Positions 1 to 8,364 of a stretch of DNA of 40,399 nt are shown here, in pieces; the stretch's first letter is position 1, and every line of letters begins with the position of its first letter. A program made the translations under genes and the position numbers. The notes beneath the pieces are model-generated. The model worked only from the letters and a program-made list of their open reading frames with translations. It made no database searches and was not told the origin of the DNA. This DNA comes from CAIZGX01 sp044354975 (GTDB lineage: Bacteria > Bacteroidota > Bacteroidia > Flavobacteriales_D > Sanyastnellaceae): NCBI GenBank assembly GCA_044354975.1, contig JBIKZA010000016.1:1-40399 (forward strand), given 5' to 3'.

Positions 1-641
1 CGCAGGTTCAAGAGGCATTGCAAAACATTTCTGGGTATCACATTTACTCGAGTTCTGCTGTGCGTCCCGGTTATAGCGGCACTGCTTTAATCTCGAAAGA
101 AAAACCATTGAGCGTTACTTATGGATTGGGCATTGAAGAGCACGACCAGGAAGGAAGAGTTATTACAGCAGAGTACGACAAATTTTTCTTAGTGAATACC
201 TATGTTCCGAACAGCGGTTCTGAATTGGCGCGGTTGGATTACAGAGAAACATGGGATGCCGATTTGTTGAAGCACCTTCAGAATTTAGAAAAAACAAAAC
301 CTGTTGTATTGTGCGGAGACTTGAACGTGGCTCATCAAGCCATTGACCTAGCCAATCCGAAAAGTAATTACAACAAGAGCGCTGGATATACGCAAAGAGA
401 AATAGACGGACTTTCAACTTTTATCGCTTCTGGATACAAAGATTCTTTCAGACATTTTTATCCGGAAGTAGTGAAATACAGTTGGTGGAGCGCGCGATTC
501 AACTCGCGTGCGAAGAATGTGGGGTGGAGAATTGACTATTTCATGGTGAGTGAGAATTTCCTTCCACACGTGAAAGACGCGTTTATTATGAATGAAATTA
601 TGGGTTCGGACCATTGTCCGGTTGGAATTATTATCGAATAA
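1..641 (+). CDS. xth: Exodeoxyribonuclease III / AP endonuclease, 5'-truncated by window edge
   Basis: This is the C-terminal four fifths of an ExoIII-family AP endonuclease, which cuts DNA 5' of abasic sites in base excision repair. The reading frame is open to the first base (codons run from position 3), so the true start lies outside the window and the TTG at 18 is not the start. Visible motifs are SAVRPGYSGTA, GDLNVAHQAIDL (catalytic Asp and Asn), WRIDYF (Asp) and GSDHCPVG (the catalytic His near the C-terminus). The N-terminal metal-binding Glu is not covered. About 212 of the usual 255 or so residues are present. The next gene starts 3 bp after the stop, so the two may be co-transcribed. 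The family call is secure from the motifs. Confidence 0.93.
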   Translation, partial: QVQEALQNISGYHIYSSSAVRPGYSGTALISKEKPLSVTYGLGIEEHDQEGRVITAEYDKFFLVNTYVPNSGSELARLDYRETWDADLLKHLQNLEKTKPVVLCGDLNVAHQAIDLANPKSNYNKSAGYTQREIDGLSTFIASGYKDSFRHFYPEVVKYSWWSARFNSRAKNVGWRIDYFMVSENFLPHVKDAFIMNEIMGSDHCPVGIIIE

Positions 642-644
642 ATT

Positions 645-1388
645 ATGGCATTTGCGAAATGGGTTGGAGGCGCAATTGGTTGGGCTTTAGGCGGACCAAT
701 TGGCGGATTAATAGGATTTGCTGTGGGCTACATGGCCGAGGACAAGTCATTGAGCACGCAAGACCAACAATCTGGTGGGCGTCCTCGGACATATGCGCGA
801 CACACGCAGAGCGGTGATTTCTCTTCAGCCCTTTTGGTGCTTTCTGCTGCTGTTATGAAAGCAGATGGAAAGCTCATGAAAAGCGAGCTTCAATACATAC
901 GTGATTTCTTCGATAAACAATTCGGACCTGCGGCCGCAGCAGAAAAAATTGGTATCTTAAAAGAACTTTTGAATAAGGATATTCCTGTTCGTGAAGTGTG
1001 TCATCAGATTCGCGACTTCATGGAGCATCCGATGCGCTTGCAATTGCTTCATTATTTATTTGGAATAGCGAAGTCAGATGGACAAGTTGCGAAGGCGGAA
1101 GCCGAGTTGATTAAACAAATTGCATCTGATTTAAACATTAGTCAGAAAGACTATGAAAGCATTCAGGCCATGTTCTACAAAGATGCGGCTTCAGCATATA
1201 AAATCTTGGAAATTGAGGCTACTGCAACAGATGAGGAAGTTAAAAAAGCCTTCCGAAAAATGGCTATGAAATATCATCCTGATAAAGTGAAAGATTTGGG
1301 TGATGAGTATCAAAAAGCAGCGCAGGAGAAGTTCATCAAGGTTCAAGAGTCATATGATCAGCTGAGAAAAGAGCGTGGAATGAAGTAA
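645..1388 (+). CDS. DjlA-like membrane-anchored TerB/J-domain co-chaperone
   Basis: A 247-residue protein with three parts. Residues 5-30 are a glycine-rich hydrophobic segment, probably a membrane anchor of glycine-zipper type. Residues about 58-170 form a helical TerB-like domain (repeated AD/SDG-K/Q motifs near residues 73 and 145). Residues about 184-245 form a J domain with the diagnostic HPD at 211-213. This order matches DjlA, which stimulates the ATPase of DnaK at the inner membrane. The ATG at 645 lies 3 bp after the nuclease stop and gives a complete anchor. The stop is followed directly by the next open frame. Which clients it serves cannot be read from the sequence. Confidence 0.85.
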   Translation: MAFAKWVGGAIGWALGGPIGGLIGFAVGYMAEDKSLSTQDQQSGGRPRTYARHTQSGDFSSALLVLSAAVMKADGKLMKSELQYIRDFFDKQFGPAAAAEKIGILKELLNKDIPVREVCHQIRDFMEHPMRLQLLHYLFGIAKSDGQVAKAEAELIKQIASDLNISQKDYESIQAMFYKDAASAYKILEIEATATDEEVKKAFRKMAMKYHPDKVKDLGDEYQKAAQEKFIKVQESYDQLRKERGMK

Positions 1389-1418
1389 ATGCGTATATTC
1401 ACTTCTCTCATTTCCACT

Positions 1419-3617
1419 ATGAAAAATTATCTTTTAATTGCATTTACTTTTTTAAGCTTAAGTAACCTTTTCGGACAAGCCTATTTCTTAAACGGATCTG
1501 CAACAGCTACTGGAAACGATTGCTACCAGCTTACCCCGGCTATTGGAACACAGAACGGTACCGTTTGGTATGCAGATCAGATTGATTTGAATCAACCATT
1601 CGATTTGTCCTTTGAAATGTTGCTCGGTTATACCGACGTGAACGGCGCTGACGGAATGTGTTTTGTGCTGCATACACAAGGAACAACGGCCATTGGAGCA
1701 ACTGGGGGAGGAATGGGATATCTGAATTTCGGAACGAGTCTCGCTGTTGAGTTTGACACGTATCAGAATCAGAGTCCATATTCAGACCCTGCATATGACC
1801 ACATTGCCATTCAACGAAATGGAAATGTATCGCACACTTCTGCAGATAATTTAGCGGGACCTGTTCAAATGAACGCGACCAATGCCAACACGGAAGACGG
1901 GCAGAACCACCCTGTTCGAATCGTTTGGGAACCTTCAACACAATTGTTCTCTGTTTATTTCGAATGTGTGCTGCGAATTCAAACAACAATCGACATTACG
2001 AATTCAATTTTCGGTGGACAAAATTTGGTAAATTGGGGATTCACGGCAGGAACAGGCGGCTTATCAAATGTTCAGAGCGTGTGTTTAACTCCTGACATTT
2101 TGAACGTGTCAAATGATTTGACGATTTGTCCAGGAGCAGCCGCTGTGCTCACGATAAGTGGGGCAGATGTAAACGGAACGTTTAACTGGTCTCCTACCAC
2201 AGCATTAAGCACTTCAACAGGCCCAAGCCCCGTTGCTAATCCAGATACGACAACAACCTATCATGTTATTTACACGGATTTATGTGGCGTTATTTCGGAA
2301 CAAGATTTCATTGTTACGGTTGAGCCGCTGACTATTGACGCCAGCGCCCTTTCCGATATTAATTGCGCCAACCCTCAGACAACAATCAATTCCATTAGTA
2401 ATATAAATGGTGTCACCTTCATGTGGATTACCTCTGGCGGAAACTTCACGACAGGTACAAACGCATTTACTGTTGGTGTTGACGCACCAGGGTTGTATTC
2501 GGTAATTACCGACTACCAGGGTATTTGTCAGGCTCTCGATACAATAACCGTTGTTGCAGACTATTCCGATTTTCAAATCATAACCGGAGGAACACAGCAG
2601 TTAAATTGTAATAATCCGAATGGAAGTTTATCAGCTATGGTAAATGGCTTTCCCAATGCAGCCTTCAATTGGACAACCACAAATGGCACTATCAATGGCG
2701 GGTCCACTACTCCAAGTATAAATGTTGCCGGTGCTGGAATATATATTGTTAATGCAACATTGAACAACAATTGTTTCGATACTGAAACGATAACTGTGAC
2801 GGGCAATTTCGATATTCCTACGGTTAATCTTTCTTGTTTTTCCGGTTTGAATTGCATCACTCAGAGCGTATCCATTAGTTCTGCAACAAATGCATCTACT
2901 CCTGTGTACACTTGGACGGGGCCGGGAATTCAATCTGGACAAGGCTCTTCTGAAATTACAATTGATGCAGCGGGAACATACGCCTTAACTGTTACTGATA
3001 ATGTCAACGGATGTGAATCAAGTGCGAATATTTCAGTAGCCGAAAACATCACTATACCTTCAGTAACCATTGGTGTTCAAGACACATTGAATTGTCTTCA
3101 TCCTGTTATTCCAATTTTGAATGTCGTAGTGAATAATTCAAACGACTATAGTTTAGCTTGGAGCACCCTCGATGGTTTTTTAGTTGATGGAATTAATGGA
3201 ATCAATCCAACCGTGTCAGCAACAGGTGAATACTTTGTTATTGCAACAGATAATGCTTCTGGATGCACTGATTCACAAATCATATTTATTCCTGAAAGTT
3301 CTTCGAGTCAGTTTGCTATTGATTTGGTTCAATATCCAACCATTGTAACCGTTACGGATGGTGATTTATTGAATCCCTGCTGGACTCCTTTCTTGCCCGG
3401 CCTTGCCCAAAGCGAATTGTACTCATTGTTGAATACATTCGATTTGAAAATTTACAATCGTTGGGGAGAGTTGATTTTTGAAACATCAACTCCTGAAATG
3501 TTCTGTCCAAATAAAGAGGAGTTCACACAAGGAACATATTTCTACACACTTGTCCTCTCATCTGTTTGCGGAGGAGTTGAAAACTATCAAGTTTCAGGAA
3601 CTTTCTTAGTGAAGTAA
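1419..3617 (+). CDS. Secreted L-type lectin-domain protein with T9SS type B sorting domain
   Basis: A large secreted protein (732 residues from this start). The ATG at 1419 is preferred over the one at 1389 because it gives a textbook signal peptide, MKNYLLIAFTFLSLSNLFGQA, with the xQA end typical of Bacteroidota. Residues about 20-220 resemble a legume-type (L-type) lectin sandwich (GADGMCFVLH, AVEFDTYQN, HPVRIVWEP, NWGFTAGTGG). Residues about 230-640 are five or so Ig/PKD-like beta repeats with regularly placed cysteines. The last 70 residues (FDLKIYNRWGELIFE to GTYFYTL) form a gliding-motility-associated type B sorting domain. The protein is therefore expected to be exported by Sec, moved by the type IX system and displayed or released. 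The glycan ligand is unknown. It could be an adhesin or a polysaccharide-binding factor. Confidence 0.82.
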   Translation: MKNYLLIAFTFLSLSNLFGQAYFLNGSATATGNDCYQLTPAIGTQNGTVWYADQIDLNQPFDLSFEMLLGYTDVNGADGMCFVLHTQGTTAIGATGGGMGYLNFGTSLAVEFDTYQNQSPYSDPAYDHIAIQRNGNVSHTSADNLAGPVQMNATNANTEDGQNHPVRIVWEPSTQLFSVYFECVLRIQTTIDITNSIFGGQNLVNWGFTAGTGGLSNVQSVCLTPDILNVSNDLTICPGAAAVLTISGADVNGTFNWSPTTALSTSTGPSPVANPDTTTTYHVIYTDLCGVISEQDFIVTVEPLTIDASALSDINCANPQTTINSISNINGVTFMWITSGGNFTTGTNAFTVGVDAPGLYSVITDYQGICQALDTITVVADYSDFQIITGGTQQLNCNNPNGSLSAMVNGFPNAAFNWTTTNGTINGGSTTPSINVAGAGIYIVNATLNNNCFDTETITVTGNFDIPTVNLSCFSGLNCITQSVSISSATNASTPVYTWTGPGIQSGQGSSEITIDAAGTYALTVTDNVNGCESSANISVAENITIPSVTIGVQDTLNCLHPVIPILNVVVNNSNDYSLAWSTLDGFLVDGINGINPTVSATGEYFVIATDNASGCTDSQIIFIPESSSSQFAIDLVQYPTIVTVTDGDLLNPCWTPFLPGLAQSELYSLLNTFDLKIYNRWGELIFETSTPEMFCPNKEEFTQGTYFYTLVLSSVCGGVENYQVSGTFLVK

Positions 3618-3638
3618 CCATAATTGCCTCCTTTCACT

Positions 3639-3646
3639 TATTTTTG
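3639..3646 (+). promoter_or_regulatory. Putative -7 promoter box (TATTTTTG) for the first POT transporter
   Basis: An exact match to the Bacteroidota -7 element TAnnTTTG lies 32 bp before the ATG at 3679, in the 61-bp gap after the lectin gene. No well-spaced -33 TTTG was found, so this is a moderate call. Confidence 0.45.
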
Positions 3647-3678
3647 AAACCTAACCTTTACAGAACATAATTACTAAA

Positions 3679-5394
3679 ATGGAACAGTCTAAACAAAACA
3701 AACATCCAAAAGGACTTTGGTACCTCTTCGGAACAGAAATGTGGGAAAGATTTGGATATTACCTCATGCTTGGTATTTTCTCTCTTTACATGATTGAGAA
3801 TTGGAACAGCGGCGGTATGGGATTTTCTTCAGCTAAAAAATCAGATATCTACGGTACTTACCTTGGACTTGTATACTTAACTCCTTTTATCGGAGGTCTT
3901 TTGGCCGATCGTCTATTGGGATATCGCAGGTCAATTATTATGGGTGGACTCATGATGTCTGCCGGATATTTCTGTCTTTCCATTCATTCGGAATTGAGCT
4001 TTTATATTGCTTTGTTCCTGATTATCCTCGGAAACGGATTTTTCAAACCAAACATTTCAACTCTTGTTGGAAATCTTTACAGCACAGATGAGCTGAAAGA
4101 CAAAAAAGATGCTGGTTACAACATCTTCTACATGGGAATTAACATTGGTGCATTCATTTGCAATTTCGTTGCAGCGTATATGCGCATTAACTACGGCTGG
4201 GGTCATGCATTCGCAGCAGCCGGTGTAGGTATGTTAATCGGTGTTGTTGTATTTCTTCTTGGAACCAAGCACATTAAACATGTTGACGTAGTTAAGCCTG
4301 TTCAAGAAGGCGACATGTCTACAGGTAAAATTCTTTCGCTTACAGTTGTGCCAATGTTCATCTTTGGAATTATCGGATATATGATTCCTGGTAATTTCTT
4401 GGGTTCAGATACAAACGATGCATTCATTATTGGATGTCTTCCTGTTATCGCATTCTTCATTTATCTGGCATTTAAATCAGAAGCAAAAGAGAGTCGTGCA
4501 ATCAAAGCACTTCTTGCTGTGTTTACCTGCGTGATTTTATTCTTCGCCATTTTCCATCAAAACGGAGATGCTCTTACCATTTGGGCAGAAGACCACACAG
4601 ACCGTAAGATGTCAGAAGGTGTTGCAAATGTTGCGCAAGAAATGAATATGGCTCAAGTTGTAGTTAACAACGACATCGTTTCTCTTCCACAAGCGAAATT
4701 TGATTCTACCATCAAAGTATTGCGCGGAATTGAGGGAGCAATGCCAGATGTCTCTGCTGAAGAGCACAAAGCGAAAGTTGCGAAATCTGATGAGATTACA
4801 CAATTGGAAAAATCTCGCAAGTACTTCGAATCATTGCCTAAGAATGAGGTTCCTGCTGTTGGTTCAGACATGAAACTGTACAGCACAGAATTGTACCAAT
4901 CCATTAACCCTTTCTGGGTAGTTTTACTCACCCCAATTATCGTTGGCATATTCGGCTTCATGCGAAGCAAAAAGAAAGAGCCAAGTACACCAACCAAGAT
5001 TGCCATTGGACTCATCATTACTGCTCTTTCTGCATTGGTAATGGTAGGTGCGGTATTCGCCACTAACGACTTAACCATGAAGGCGGGTTCACTTTGGTTA
5101 ATTGCGTCCTATGGCGTTATTACAATTGGTGAATTATGTTTATCTCCAATGGGATTATCATTGGTATCTAAACTATCTCCTCCGCGTATTACAGCGCTTA
5201 TGATGGGTGGATTCTTCTTAGCAATATCTGTAGGAAATAAATTATCGGGAATGTTATCAAGTATGTGGGAATCTACAGCGCATAAAGAGGATTTCTTCTA
5301 CATGAACTGTGGGCTTGTGCTTCTTGCAGCATTTGTACTTATTGTTATGTTGAAATGGTTGAATTCTGTAATGAAAGAAAACAACGTTCAGTAA
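3679..5394 (+). CDS. POT/PTR2-family proton-dependent peptide transporter with a large periplasmic insertion
   Basis: A 571-residue member of the proton-coupled oligopeptide transporter family (MFS fold) that imports di- and tripeptides across the inner membrane. Family signatures are the ExxERFxYY motif in helix 1 (EMWERFGYY, residues 20-28), NGFFKPNIST in the helix 4 region, and FYMGINIGAF near residue 150. C-terminal helices carry GELCLSPMGLSLVSKLSP. About 100 hydrophilic, helix-prone residues (roughly 305-407) are inserted between two membrane helices, just before the conserved SINPFWVVLLTP helix. The tandem paralogue at 5472 lacks them. A rho-independent terminator follows directly, so this gene and the next are probably separate transcripts. 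Confidence 0.92.
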   Translation: MEQSKQNKHPKGLWYLFGTEMWERFGYYLMLGIFSLYMIENWNSGGMGFSSAKKSDIYGTYLGLVYLTPFIGGLLADRLLGYRRSIIMGGLMMSAGYFCLSIHSELSFYIALFLIILGNGFFKPNISTLVGNLYSTDELKDKKDAGYNIFYMGINIGAFICNFVAAYMRINYGWGHAFAAAGVGMLIGVVVFLLGTKHIKHVDVVKPVQEGDMSTGKILSLTVVPMFIFGIIGYMIPGNFLGSDTNDAFIIGCLPVIAFFIYLAFKSEAKESRAIKALLAVFTCVILFFAIFHQNGDALTIWAEDHTDRKMSEGVANVAQEMNMAQVVVNNDIVSLPQAKFDSTIKVLRGIEGAMPDVSAEEHKAKVAKSDEITQLEKSRKYFESLPKNEVPAVGSDMKLYSTELYQSINPFWVVLLTPIIVGIFGFMRSKKKEPSTPTKIAIGLIITALSALVMVGAVFATNDLTMKAGSLWLIASYGVITIGELCLSPMGLSLVSKLSPPRITALMMGGFFLAISVGNKLSGMLSSMWESTAHKEDFFYMNCGLVLLAAFVLIVMLKWLNSVMKENNVQ

Positions 5395-5414
5395 AAACTT
5401 GCATTATCCCTTTT

Positions 5415-5444
5415 AAAACCTCCGCTTGTCGGAGGTTTTTTTTT
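5415..5444 (+). terminator. Rho-independent terminator after first POT gene
   Basis: A perfect 10-bp stem (AAAACCTCCG at 5415-5424 with its complement at 5430-5439), a 5-nt CTTGT loop and a run of T to 5444. It lies 20 bp after the stop of the first transporter and before the start of the second. Confidence 0.88.
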
Positions 5445-5471
5445 ATCTTCCCCATCACAAAATTTACATCC

Positions 5472-6941
5472 ATGCAATTAGAGCAAATTCAAAACTTCGA
5501 AGGAAAATATCCGAAACAAGTCTGGCACCTGTTTTTAACGGAAATGTGGGAACGTTTTTCATTCTACGGAATGCGCGGTATGCTCACCGTTTTCATGGTA
5601 AAGGAGCTCTTCTTCAACGATCAAGAGGCAAACCTTAAGTATGGTGCAATTCAGGCGTTCGTATATGCCTTCACGTTTGTAGGAGGTTTGTTTGCAGATA
5701 AAATTCTTGGATTCAAGAAATCACTCTTCTGGGGAGGAGCGCTAATGATTGTAGGAAGTTTTATTTTAGCTGTTTCTCCGCATGACTTCTTCTTCATTGG
5801 AATTAGTGTAACCGTAATCGGAACTGGATTCTTCAAACCAAACATTTCTACCATGGTTGGTGCACTTTACAAAGACAATGACGATCGTCGCGATGCAGGA
5901 TTTGGTTTGTTTTATACGGGTATTAACGTAGGGGCACTATTGGGCGGATTCCTGTGTGTTTGGGTAGGAAAAAGTTATTCTTGGAACTTGGCATTTTCAT
6001 TAGCCGGATTTGTAATGATCATTGGATTGATAACCTTTTATTTCACCAAAAAGCATCTTGGCCCAATTGGAGATTCTCCGTTGAAAGACCTTTCAAGCAA
6101 AAAAAGAAAGACTCGTGAACTGTTAGTTTTTGCAGGGTCATTAATTTGCATTCCGCTTATTCTTATCATGATAAAAAATACGGCGTATACTGATATGTTC
6201 ATGTATATCATAGGCCCAGCAACTATCATCTACCTCATTTATGAAATGACCAAGCTCACCAAGGTTGAGGTTTATAGATTACTAGCCGCTCTGTTTTTCA
6301 TTTTTTTCTCCATTGTTTTCTGGGCGTTTTTCGAGCAAAGCGGAGGGTCTTTAAGCTTATTTGCGCTTAACAATTTGCATGGGACTGTCTTGCACATACC
6401 TATTGATCCCAATGTTTTGAATAACACTGCAAACTCAGTTTTTGTTATTGCATTTTCCGCATTGGTAGGACTTTTCTGGATTTGGCTTGCCAAAAGAAAA
6501 GCGGAACCGAATACCATGATCAAGTTTGGATTTGGCTTTTTGTTCTTGGCATTAGCCTTTTATATTTTCTATGCAACTCGTTTCTTTGCAGATGAAAACG
6601 GAGTTACATCGCTTGACATATTCACTGTGGCTTATCTAGTGATTACCCTCGGCGAACTTTGCCTATCCCCTATTGGACTTTCCATTATGACGAAACTTGC
6701 TCCGAAGCATTTATGGGGTGTTATGATGGGAATGTGGTTCTTGGCATCGGCTTACGGTCAATATGCCGCAGGAATTCTAGGCGCTGGAATGGCGAATCCG
6801 GATGAGAATGCCAGCAATACTGAAAAGCTTATCTCTTATACCAACGGATACTATCAGTTAGCTATTTACGCTTTAATTGCTGGAATCGTTGTAATAGCGC
6901 TATCACCATTAATTAAAAAATTAATGGGTGGCGTGAAGTAA
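5472..6941 (+). CDS. POT/PTR2-family proton-dependent peptide transporter (tandem paralogue)
   Basis: A second POT-family peptide importer, 489 residues from the ATG at 5472. The frame is open further upstream to 5355, but that extension overlaps the previous gene and the terminator and adds residues that do not align with the family. The chosen start places the helix 1 signature EMWERFSFYGMRG at residues 22-34, as in the neighbour. GTGFFKPNISTMVG and FYTGINVGALLGG are also conserved, and the C-terminal half has GELCLSPIGLSIMTKLAPK. It lacks the 100-residue insertion of the upstream paralogue. A tandem pair suggests peptide use with two substrate ranges or affinities, which is inference only. 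Confidence 0.92.
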   Translation: MQLEQIQNFEGKYPKQVWHLFLTEMWERFSFYGMRGMLTVFMVKELFFNDQEANLKYGAIQAFVYAFTFVGGLFADKILGFKKSLFWGGALMIVGSFILAVSPHDFFFIGISVTVIGTGFFKPNISTMVGALYKDNDDRRDAGFGLFYTGINVGALLGGFLCVWVGKSYSWNLAFSLAGFVMIIGLITFYFTKKHLGPIGDSPLKDLSSKKRKTRELLVFAGSLICIPLILIMIKNTAYTDMFMYIIGPATIIYLIYEMTKLTKVEVYRLLAALFFIFFSIVFWAFFEQSGGSLSLFALNNLHGTVLHIPIDPNVLNNTANSVFVIAFSALVGLFWIWLAKRKAEPNTMIKFGFGFLFLALAFYIFYATRFFADENGVTSLDIFTVAYLVITLGELCLSPIGLSIMTKLAPKHLWGVMMGMWFLASAYGQYAAGILGAGMANPDENASNTEKLISYTNGYYQLAIYALIAGIVVIALSPLIKKLMGGVK

Positions 6942-6966
6942 AATCGCTATTTCTTATATTCGCTTC

Positions 6967-7509
6967 ATGAACACTTCAAACAAGTCTATGTCATTCAGAG
7001 TAATCCTTTCAGCATTCATTGTATCATTCACGTTGAATGCCTGCGCTCAAAACGTCCCATCTACCGTTGCGAAACCTGCAAATGCACAAGTTACACAGCC
7101 GGAAAGCGAGGCTTGGGAGACAGACTTGAATAAGGCCATTGGACTTTCATACGAAACAAAGAAACCAATCATGTTATTCTTTACCGGAAGCGATTGGTGC
7201 GGATGGTGCATTCGTTTACAGAACGAAGTGTTTCGTACTGAAACCTTCACAAAATGGGCGAACGAAAATGTTATTTTGGTTGAATTGGACTACCCAAGAA
7301 AAAAGGAACAGCCACAAACCATTAAAGATCAAAATAAACAACTGCAACAGATGTTCGCAGTTCAAGGCTACCCTACTTGTCACTTCGTAATGCCGACTCC
7401 AACTGACGATGGACGCATTAACCTCGCTTCTATAGGACAAAACGGATACATGGCCGGCGGCCCAGATGCTTGGATCGCGAAGGTGACGGAATTTCTTCCG
7501 AAAAAATAA
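6967..7509 (+). CDS. Thioredoxin-like lipoprotein with WCGWC active site
   Basis: A 180-residue exported thioredoxin-fold protein. The N-terminus is a signal peptide ending in LNAC (residues 23-26), which could act as a lipobox and anchor the protein to the cell envelope. The redox motif WCGWC is at 77-81 inside LFFTGSDWCGWC, and the cis-Pro region is VQGYPTCHF. This resembles the thioredoxin_7/DUF255-like proteins of Bacteroidota that reduce or repair periplasmic thiols. A -7-like box TATATTCG at 6955-6962 ends only 4 nt before the ATG. A second ATG at residue 8 would also keep the signal peptide. The stop is followed directly by a repeat array. Confidence 0.85.
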   Translation: MNTSNKSMSFRVILSAFIVSFTLNACAQNVPSTVAKPANAQVTQPESEAWETDLNKAIGLSYETKKPIMLFFTGSDWCGWCIRLQNEVFRTETFTKWANENVILVELDYPRKKEQPQTIKDQNKQLQQMFAVQGYPTCHFVMPTPTDDGRINLASIGQNGYMAGGPDAWIAKVTEFLPKK

Positions 7510-7625
7510 TTGAAAACCGGAGGTTTTATTGGAACTAAGTAATTGGAAATCCTTCGGATTTATTCCTACCTAGTAATTGGAACTGCGTTATTCCTATTTC
7601 ATAATTGAAACTGTCTTATTTGGAA
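7510..7625 (+). repeat. Left arm of inverted 14-bp repeat array with two mini-hairpins
   Basis: Degenerate 14-bp units of the type ATTGGAACTnCGTT / ATTCCTAnTTCnTA, broken by two 15-bp hairpins of 6-bp stem and 3-nt loop: AAAACC-GGA-GGTTTT (7513-7527) and AAATCC-TTC-GGATTT (7547-7561). The first may also end transcription of the thioredoxin gene. The array runs into the 3' end of the four-helix-bundle gene. The reverse-complement form of the array lies on the other side of that gene at about 8040-8320. Confidence 0.8.
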
Positions 7626-7948
7626 TTAACCGTGATTCGCCATATGAGATAACTGAGTTGTTGGTATTTCGAGATGAAGGGTTGAATGGAAAGTGAAACC
7701 TCTATTTTATCACGAACCAATTCGAGCCAATAAATGGTTTCCTTACATTCCTTCCTTGCAATGCGAAGTTTATGAATGAAGTCCTTCTTCGATTCGGCAC
7801 TTTGAGATTCTTGAATATTCGCAGCAACACTGGTACTGCATCTTTTCAGTTGATTACTCACTTCAAATTCTCTCCGTACATTTTTCAATTCGTTACAGAG
7901 ATCAAAAACGTCATAAGATAGCTCTTTGGATAAATCTTGAATTTTCAT
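7616..7948 (-). CDS. Four-helix-bundle protein (23S rRNA intervening-sequence protein family)
   Basis: A 110-residue all-helical protein of the 23S_rRNA_IVP / four-helix-bundle family. Typical family features are L-x-Y-x-V-F-x-L near the N-terminus (LSYDVFDLCNELK), RRCSTSVAANIQE-like text (KRCSTSVAANIQESQS, residues 36-51) and LRIARKECKETIYWLEL in helix 3. Members were first found inside insertions of 23S rRNA genes. Relatives include Avd, the nucleic-acid-binding accessory protein of diversity-generating retroelements. No rRNA and no reverse transcriptase is present here. Instead the gene sits between two oppositely oriented arrays of 14-bp repeats with hairpins. The last codons (after QQLSYLIWRIT) run into the left array. 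Its function is unknown. Confidence 0.85.
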   Translation of the reverse strand: MKIQDLSKELSYDVFDLCNELKNVRREFEVSNQLKRCSTSVAANIQESQSAESKKDFIHKLRIARKECKETIYWLELVRDKIEVSLSIQPFISKYQQLSYLIWRITVNSK

Positions 7949-8039
7949 TTTGTAATAATTTAGAATTCAAAATTCAACCCCTTCTCAAGAAAGTCCTATG
8001 TGCTATTTATTCGTCATTCCCCGATAAGAACCTCCCAAA

Positions 8040-8320
8040 CCCCAATAAAACCAAAGGTTTTCCAATTACAACGTACGCATAACGAAGTTCCAATTACGAA
8101 GTAGGAATTACGAAGTAGGAATAAATCCGTAGGATTTCCCATTACGAAGTAGGAATTACGAAGTAGGAATTACGAAGTAGGAATTATGAAATAGGAATTA
8201 TGAAATAGGAATAAATCCGAAGGATTTCCCATTACACAGTAGGAATTATGAAATAGGAATAAAATCTCCGATTTTCCAATTACGCAGTTCCAATAAATCC
8301 TTCGGATTTCTTTTGTAGTT
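8040..8320 (-). repeat. Right arm of inverted 14-bp repeat array with five mini-hairpins
   Basis: This fills most of the 416-bp gap between the four-helix-bundle gene and citrate synthase. Units such as ATTACGAAGTAGGA and ATTATGAAATAGGA recur at a 14-bp period and are the reverse complement of the units in the left arm. Five 15-bp hairpins are embedded: 8047-8061 (AAAACC/GGTTTT), 8123-8137, 8213-8227 and 8295-8309 (all AAATCC/GGATTT), and 8261-8275 (AAAATC/GATTTT). Their 3-nt loops differ. Bases 7949-8039 are AT-rich upstream sequence of the small gene, with no feature I can name. Confidence 0.82.
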
Positions 8321-8342
8321 GAAAATTCCTAGATTAACTTGC
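8311..8342 (+). promoter_or_regulatory. Putative gltA promoter
   Basis: TTTTG at 8311-8315 and TAACTTGC at 8335-8342 are 19 bp apart, the usual spacing of a Bacteroidota promoter. The second box deviates from TAnnTTTG at its last two positions. It lies 22 bp before the citrate synthase ATG and just after the last repeat hairpin. Confidence 0.4.
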
Positions 8343-8364
8343 GCACACTAAAAATGCAATTGCA

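Noticed and set aside
1540..1989. 149-codon minus-strand open frame inside the lectin gene
   Set aside because: It is antisense to a well-supported secreted protein, has no signal, motif or start region of its own, and arises from codon bias of the sense gene.
4653..5078. 141-codon minus-strand open frame inside the first POT gene
   Set aside because: It mirrors a membrane-protein coding strand and has no supporting features.
5355..5471. Upstream extension of the second POT transporter
   Set aside because: It overlaps the first transporter gene and its terminator and lacks similarity to the family N-terminus.
8040..8320. CRISPR array
   Set aside because: The units are 14 bp and contiguous, with no 30-40 bp unique spacers and no cas genes. 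The hairpins are 15 bp and vary in sequence.
7510..8320. Insertion sequence or diversity-generating retroelement
   Set aside because: No transposase, reverse transcriptase or template/variable repeat pair was found. Only the small helical-bundle gene is present.
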